Under the pieces are notes generated by a model that did not search any database, was not told the origin of the DNA, and worked only from the letters and a program-made list of their open reading frames with translations. From NCBI GenBank assembly GCA_934631005.1, contig CAKTXA010000028.1:1-35835 (forward strand): a stretch of DNA of 35,835 bases, given 5' to 3'. Source of the stretch: an uncultured Oscillospiraceae bacterium (GTDB taxonomy: Bacteria > Bacillota > Clostridia > Oscillospirales > Oscillospiraceae). This document shows positions 32,146 to 35,835 of this stretch, one piece after another (the first letter of the stretch is position 1; each line of letters begins with the position of its first letter). The position numbers and the translations under genes are program-made.

Positions 32146-33291
32146 TTATGCTTCGGGCTGCGTATTGTCGGCCGCCGGAGCGTCCTGCGCCGGGGTCTCG
32201 GGCAGCGGCAGGGGCTCCGCCGGGGCGGCGGGAGCGTCCGGCTGCGCGCAGACCTTCTTTTTGCCGCGGCCGAGCAGCAGCGTCAAAACGCCAAGGCCCA
32301 GCGGCACGGTCACAAACGCCGTCACGAACGACAAAACCGGGATGCACGACGCGATCGCCCAGAGGGCGATGCCGATGGGCAGCTCCGCGGCAAAGCACGC
32401 ACGGCGCTTGCACAGATCGCGCCAGAAGAGCTTGCCGATGAAGAAGCCGAAGATGACCGGTGCGGCCACGATCGCCGCGATGTACGGCAGCAGCAGCACG
32501 AACGCCAGCCGCACGCCGACGCGCGTGATGAGCAGGATGACGAACATGACCGGCACGCCCAGCAGCACGGCAAAGCCGATGCCGAAGGCCGTTGCAAATT
32601 TGGCAAACGGCGCGCCGGAGTACTTTTTGTCCAGCCGATCCCACAGCGGCGTGAGCCACAGCAGCACAAACGCCAACGCCACGACGCCCGCAAAGCTCAA
32701 AACGCGGCTTAGCACCTCGCTGCCGAGCTTCTGCGCGGGCGTCGGCTGCGGCTCGGCCCTGTCCTCATACACCTGCGCGTGCTCGCGCACCTCCGGCTCA
32801 GCAGAGACGGTGCTGGCGGAGCTGTTGTAGTGCAGCGTGCCGTCGATGACGGCGCTCGGCGTGATCTCGATCACATCGGCGTTTATATGCACGTCGCCGC
32901 CGACCCAGCCGGAGATCTGTACATTCCCGGCGGAGACATATAGATCTCGCCCGACAGACCCCGTCACGCGCACGGTGTTGCCCGCAGTGTACACATCGCG
33001 CGCGATCTCGCCGTTCAGGGTCACGTCATAGCCTGCGGCAAACACGTCGTTTTCCGCCGCGCCGTCAAAGCGCACGGTCTGGCCTGCCAGAAACGCATAC
33101 TCGCTTGCGCTCGTCTGCTCCACGTGATAGCCCGCGGCAAACAAAATACCATCCACATTCGCATTGGCGCGCACGTCGCTGCCCGCGAGGAACGCGCTGC
33201 CCGGCTCGGCGGCGAGGGCGCTCACACTCAGCGCCGCCAGCAGCAGCACAGCCAGCAGCAGGCACCGGAGCTTTTTTGCAGAGCTTCTCAT
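32146..33291 (-). CDS. Secreted bactofilin-like beta-repeat protein with membrane domain
   Basis: A 381-residue protein. Residues 1-28 are a signal peptide (ALAAE). Residues 33-160 are an extracytoplasmic polymer-forming (bactofilin-like) beta-solenoid with short repeats such as VFAAGYDVTLNGEIARDVY, TAGNTVRVTGSVGRDLYVS and AGNVQISGWVGGDVHI. After a linker there are four hydrophobic regions (about 196-216, 233-254, 261-284 and 301-340, the last probably two spans), then a cytoplasmic Ala/Pro-rich acidic tail. Classic bactofilins are cytoplasmic; this layout puts the polymer domain outside. It starts with an ATGA overlap after the VTT gene. Function unknown; a cell-envelope scaffold is plausible. 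Confidence 0.8.
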   Translation of the reverse strand: MRSSAKKLRCLLLAVLLLAALSVSALAAEPGSAFLAGSDVRANANVDGILFAAGYHVEQTSASEYAFLAGQTVRFDGAAENDVFAAGYDVTLNGEIARDVYTAGNTVRVTGSVGRDLYVSAGNVQISGWVGGDVHINADVIEITPSAVIDGTLHYNSSASTVSAEPEVREHAQVYEDRAEPQPTPAQKLGSEVLSRVLSFAGVVALAFVLLWLTPLWDRLDKKYSGAPFAKFATAFGIGFAVLLGVPVMFVILLITRVGVRLAFVLLLPYIAAIVAAPVIFGFFIGKLFWRDLCKRRACFAAELPIGIALWAIASCIPVLSFVTAFVTVPLGLGVLTLLLGRGKKKVCAQPDAPAAPAEPLPLPETPAQDAPAADNTQPEA

Positions 33292-34049
33292 TTTTCTTCT
33301 CCTCCATCCTCCCGCGCTGCCTGCGCGGGGTCATTTTCGGTCTCTCTTTGGGCATGGCGCTTACAGATGCGGTCATAGGCGAACAGGCCCATCCCGCTCA
33401 CGAGCAGCGTCACGGCAAATACGATGATCGCCGCGGTATAGTTCTGCGAGCCGAGCGCGCTGCCGCCGACCGTGGAGGTCACGATGGACGGGATGCGCCC
33501 CAGCGAGCAGATCATCAGCCACAGCGAAAACGGCATATCCGTCAGCCCCGCGTAGTAGCACAGCAGGTCCTTGGGCGTGCCGGGGATCATAAAGATCACC
33601 AGGAACAGAAAGTCGCGCTTGGGCGAGGTCCTGAGGAACCTGACCGAGCGCAGCTTTTCCTCCGAAAAGAAGATCTCCACCAGCCGCACGCCGTATTTGC
33701 GCACCAGCCAGAACACAAGGACGCTGCCGAGCGTGGAAGCGAAGATCGACAGGATCGTCCCCTCCACCGCGCCGAAGGCATAGCCCGCCGCCAGTTCAAA
33801 CGGCTCCCCGGGGAGCAGCGCAATGATGATCTGCAAAATCGTCATGCCGATGAACGCCAGCCTGCCCCAGATGCCCGTCTCGTCGATCCACGCGCGGAAC
33901 ATCTCCGGCTCCGACGCAAACTTCACCAGCGGGATCCCGGCAAACACACTGATGAGCACGATGGCCGCGACCGCAATGACGATCGCCGCGATGCCCAGCG
34001 CCTTCTGCTGCTTCCGCGTAAGCTCCTTTTTCTGTTTCTTATGCTTCAT
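33288..34049 (-). CDS. TVP38/TMEM64-family (VTT domain) membrane protein
   Basis: A 253-residue membrane protein with six or so hydrophobic segments. The VTT/DedA-like core runs from LLPGEPFELAAGYAFGAVEGTILSIFASTLGSVLVFWLVRK to FMIPGTPKDLLCYYAGLTDM and SIVTSTVGGSALG. Related proteins flip or scramble lipids or carrier lipids. Lys-rich cytoplasmic N-terminus, charged C-terminal tail. GGGG lies 5 bases before the ATG. Coupled to the bactofilin-like gene by a 4-base overlap. Confidence 0.9.
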   Translation of the reverse strand: MKHKKQKKELTRKQQKALGIAAIVIAVAAIVLISVFAGIPLVKFASEPEMFRAWIDETGIWGRLAFIGMTILQIIIALLPGEPFELAAGYAFGAVEGTILSIFASTLGSVLVFWLVRKYGVRLVEIFFSEEKLRSVRFLRTSPKRDFLFLVIFMIPGTPKDLLCYYAGLTDMPFSLWLMICSLGRIPSIVTSTVGGSALGSQNYTAAIIVFAVTLLVSGMGLFAYDRICKRHAQRETENDPAQAAREDGGEEK

Positions 34050-34313
34050 AACGCCCCTGCCCTGTTATCTGAATGCACACAGTATAGCACACTTTCCCAC
34101 CTTTGGCGCGTTTCGGAATTGTGAAAAAATATGAAGATTTACGCCGCGCGGCCTCCGCTGCCGGCGGGCCTTTATGTGGCGGAGGCGCTTCAGGGAATCT
34201 CTGATCAAATCTCCGACCGCGGCTGGAATGCTGTATGTATTTCGTGCTTTTCGAGCTGCACAGTTGGGAAAAGGCTCCGCTGAGGGCCGCAGACGATCGA
34301 GGCAGCGGTTACT
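34050..34313. other. Intergenic stretch with hairpin and a diverged repeat copy
   Basis: No gene seen. It holds a TATACT (minus strand, 34086-34081) that could be the -10 of the VTT gene without a good -35; a GCCTCCGC/GCGGAGGC hairpin (about 34151-34186); and at 34225-34243 a 19-base block identical at 18 positions to 35453-35471, the tip of the MITE-like element. Downstream of that block the similarity continues weakly for 20-30 bases. Confidence 0.5.
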
Positions 34314-35234
34314 CTAGGGCCTGCGGATCGGATCATACCTCGGATCCTCCAACGCCCTCCGGTAGGCGTCATAGGCCGCCTCCAAAGAGGAATACTCCGC
34401 TCCGTTCTCAAGGATCTGCTTATACTGCTTTGATGTGATGAGCGATTCTGAAACGGTAACGTAGCTCTTGTCCTTCCGCTGACCGGTCGTTGTTTCGGAA
34501 ACGTAGTATTTCCCATCGCCGGTCTGGATGATGACCGGTATTTTTTTGCCCACGCCGACCTCATTCGTATTCAGCGAGGTCCAGAAGAGGTAACGCCTTG
34601 CCTCCTGCCCGTCCTTCCCGTTGCCAAGATAAGCCCACGTACAGTCCGGCTGCTGCAAAAGACTGTTGTCCAGCCTATCGATCTGCGCCTGAATGGACGG
34701 AACGTAGCTTGAATTCGGACATCTGGAGTCAAATTCAAAGTTGGGCTTATCCTTCATATCCCCATTTTTCCAGAAATCTGTACCATACAAAAGCGAAAAG
34801 AAATTCGTCACGCTCGTGTTGAACGGATATTCCGGCGCGGAAGGCTCCGCCGCCCCGCTCCATGTCAGAACCACGCCGCAGTCCTCGTCATAGGAAACAA
34901 CGCAGGTGCCCTCGGGCTCGGCGATGCCCCTCCAATTATCCGTATCCCCCTGTCCTTTGTAATGAACGGTACCGCCGACATTCACAGGATCCACCGACTG
35001 CCAGTCCGCCTGTCTCTGCTTTAAGGGGACCGTGACGGTGGTCCCGGGTGCTCCGAGCAGCGCGTCCGCGGAGACCTGCGCATAGGCGGCGCGTACATTC
35101 GCAAGATCGGTCGCTTCCCGGGCTTTTTCAAGCAGCGGCGAAAAGGCCGGGATCGCGACTGCGATCAATATGGCGATGACCGCAATGACGATCAGCATTT
35201 CTATCAATGTAAGTCCGTTGTTATTTCGTTTCAT
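34314..35234 (-). CDS. Type IV pilin-like (pseudopilin) secreted protein
   Basis: A 306-residue protein with a class III prepilin signal: MKRNNNG, cleavage before Leu8, Glu at +5 (LTLIE), and a hydrophobic helix LIVIAVIAILIAVAIPAF. The helix continues as an amphipathic stretch to about residue 55. The rest is a soluble domain of about 250 residues with no recognised family; it has Trp- and Tyr-rich loops and ends in a basic-acidic tail. No pilus assembly ATPase, prepilin peptidase or other pilins are in the window, so it is an orphan here. The frame extends upstream to 35432 into the repeat element; ATG 35234 is chosen because it gives the prepilin leader, although the ribosome binding site (GAAGGA, 13 bases) is weak. 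Confidence 0.82.
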   Translation of the reverse strand: MKRNNNGLTLIEMLIVIAVIAILIAVAIPAFSPLLEKAREATDLANVRAAYAQVSADALLGAPGTTVTVPLKQRQADWQSVDPVNVGGTVHYKGQGDTDNWRGIAEPEGTCVVSYDEDCGVVLTWSGAAEPSAPEYPFNTSVTNFFSLLYGTDFWKNGDMKDKPNFEFDSRCPNSSYVPSIQAQIDRLDNSLLQQPDCTWAYLGNGKDGQEARRYLFWTSLNTNEVGVGKKIPVIIQTGDGKYYVSETTTGQRKDKSYVTVSESLITSKQYKQILENGAEYSSLEAAYDAYRRALEDPRYDPIRRP

Positions 35235-35352
35235 ACAGCTCTTGCATTCCTTCTGACATAACAGGTCGATCGTAAACGGGGCGGCGCGGCAAACGCCGGC
35301 AGCCCTCGACCCTGGAGCGAAGCATCCGCTCGTGCGGCAACTCTTCATATAC

Positions 35353-35381
35353 ACTTTACCACCTAAACGCAGAAATGTAAA
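35353..35381 (-). promoter_or_regulatory. Predicted pilin-gene promoter touching the MITE-like element
   Basis: Minus strand TTTACA (35381-35376), 17 bases, TAAAGT (35358-35353); 5 and 4 of 6 matches. The outer edge of the -35 is the last base before the MITE-like element and is part of the presumed TAAA target duplication. The leader to ATG is about 110 bases. Confidence 0.55.
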
Positions 35382-35542
35382 GGCAGCACCGCACAATTCG
35401 GCAAGCTGATTCGGCGGGAGATCATTCGCCAAGTCAAGGCTTGAAAAGGGAAGGAATACTGTATGTATTTCAAATTTTTCAAACCGAAGAATTGGCGGAT
35501 GAGATCTGCCGAAGCGTGAAGACGCAATTGTGCGGTGTTGCC
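35382..35542. mobile_element. MITE-like fold-back element, 161 bp, with TAAA duplications
   Basis: The ends 35382-35398 and 35526-35542 are 17-base inverted repeats with one mismatch (GGCAGCACCGCACAATT / its complement). TAAA is present directly outside both ends (35378-35381 and 35543-35546), like a target duplication. The interior is also largely self-complementary: for example 35408-35431 pairs with about 35493-35517, and GAATAC pairs with GTATTTC at the tip. It encodes no protein. A transposase source is not in the window. Confidence 0.7.
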
Positions 35543-35570
35543 TAAAGTATCCTGAGCCTTGGCTCCCGTC

Positions 35571-35835
35571 ATCCGCAAAAAAAGTTCAGCCCACCCCGGT
35601 TGGGGCGAGCTGAGCTTTGGCGGAGTGGGAGGGATTCACCCCTTCGGGGTATAAACTTCGAATCCCGCCATCCGCAAAAAAAGTTCAGCCAACCCCGGTT
35701 GGGCCGCGCTGAACTTTGGCGGAGTGGGAGGGATTCACCCCTTCGGGGTATAAACTTCGAATCCCGCCATCCGCAAAAAAAGTTCAGCCCACCCCGGTTG
35801 GGGCGAGCTGAACTTTGGCGGAGTGGGAGGGATTC
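35571..35835. repeat. Tandem array, exact 99-base period, at least 2.7 units, running off the window
   Basis: Units begin at 35571, 35670 and 35769. Each has (a) a minus-strand intrinsic terminator: AAAGTTCAGC and GCTGA(A/G)CTTT arms with a CCCC/GGGG inner stem and a run of seven T; (b) a second structure with GCGGA/TCCGC, TGG/CCA and GGGATTC/GAATCCC stems around an ACCCC-TTC-GGGGT hairpin. On the minus strand part (b) ends TCCCTCCCACTCCGCCA, like the 3' end of a tRNA-Ser with CCA. The units differ at a few bases only, mainly in the terminator loop, and the changes keep pairing possible. No coding frame is supported. Confidence 0.85.

Noticed and set aside
35363..35578. 71-codon minus-strand frame with a plausible-looking hydrophobic product
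   Set aside because: It lies within the MITE-like fold-back element, crosses both its ends, and has no ribosome binding site; such frames recur only because the element recurs.
35571..35835. CRISPR array
   Set aside because: The whole 99-base unit is repeated, with no unique spacers, and repeats are far longer than CRISPR repeats.
35571..35835. Integron attC array or intact tRNA-Ser genes
   Set aside because: No paired RYYYAAC/GTTRRRY boxes in the right geometry and no cassette genes. Only a 3'-end-like tRNA portion is present; acceptor 5' half, D-arm and anticodon arm are missing.

Overview
The window is chromosomal DNA of a Gram-positive, GC-rich member of the Clostridia, most likely the Oscillospiraceae/Oscillibacter-like branch. 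The evidence is the gene content and order: an ispH-rpsA fusion behind cmk; scpA-scpB-DUF2953-gerW-dac-rluB; tig-clpP-clpX-lon-engB; rplS-lepB-ylqF-rnhB-yraN. It also has strong AGGAGG ribosome binding sites, sigma-A type promoters and sporulation-associated genes (GerW family and a spore-type D,D-carboxypeptidase). No rRNA, tRNA or CRISPR array was recognised. Almost all genes lie on the minus strand; only a NahK-like kinase and a TetR regulator are on the plus strand.

Layout. 1-1300: end of a sugar ABC transporter cluster (ChvE/XylF-like lipoprotein and the first codons of its ATPase). 1634-11510: one long minus-strand operon reading M50 protease, scpA, scpB, DUF2953, gerW, dac, rluB, rpiR, HI0933-type flavoprotein, cmk, ispH-rpsA. 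It has a good promoter at its head and a terminator at its end, and a second promoter with a palindromic operator in front of rpiR. 11514-18112: the protein quality-control operon tig, clpP, clpX, lon, engB. 18133-24360: two transcription units, first rplS from its own promoter and terminator, then lepB, ylqF, rnhB, yraN, dipeptidase, thrC and a phosphoesterase, tightly overlapping. 24374-26953: divergent glycerate kinase and N-acetylhexosamine-kinase-like genes around a shared control region. 26989-30192: a three-gene ABC importer of the TrpXYZ/ABC_sub_bind type. 30200-32010: a lower-GC islet with a flavodoxin/ferredoxin protein, the stub of a dehydrogenase gene and a divergent TetR regulator. 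32080-34049: a bactofilin-like membrane protein with a VTT-family membrane protein. 34050-35835: a repeat-rich end with an orphan type IV pilin-like gene.

The most interesting signals are outside the annotated-style genes. (1) The importer operon begins with a good promoter, a 36-codon reading frame with a perfect ribosome binding site whose middle is almost pure Phe/Tyr, and then a strong intrinsic terminator 44 bases before the binding-protein start. This has the layout of a leader-peptide attenuator for an aromatic amino acid transporter. (2) The last 265 bases are a tandem array with an exact 99-base period, each unit carrying a minus-strand intrinsic terminator and a second hairpin that resembles a tRNA-Ser 3' end. 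(3) A 161-base fold-back MITE-like element with TAAA duplications abuts the -35 box of the pilin-like gene. (4) The ispH-rpsA fusion contains an internal ribosome binding site placed exactly to make free ribosomal protein S1.
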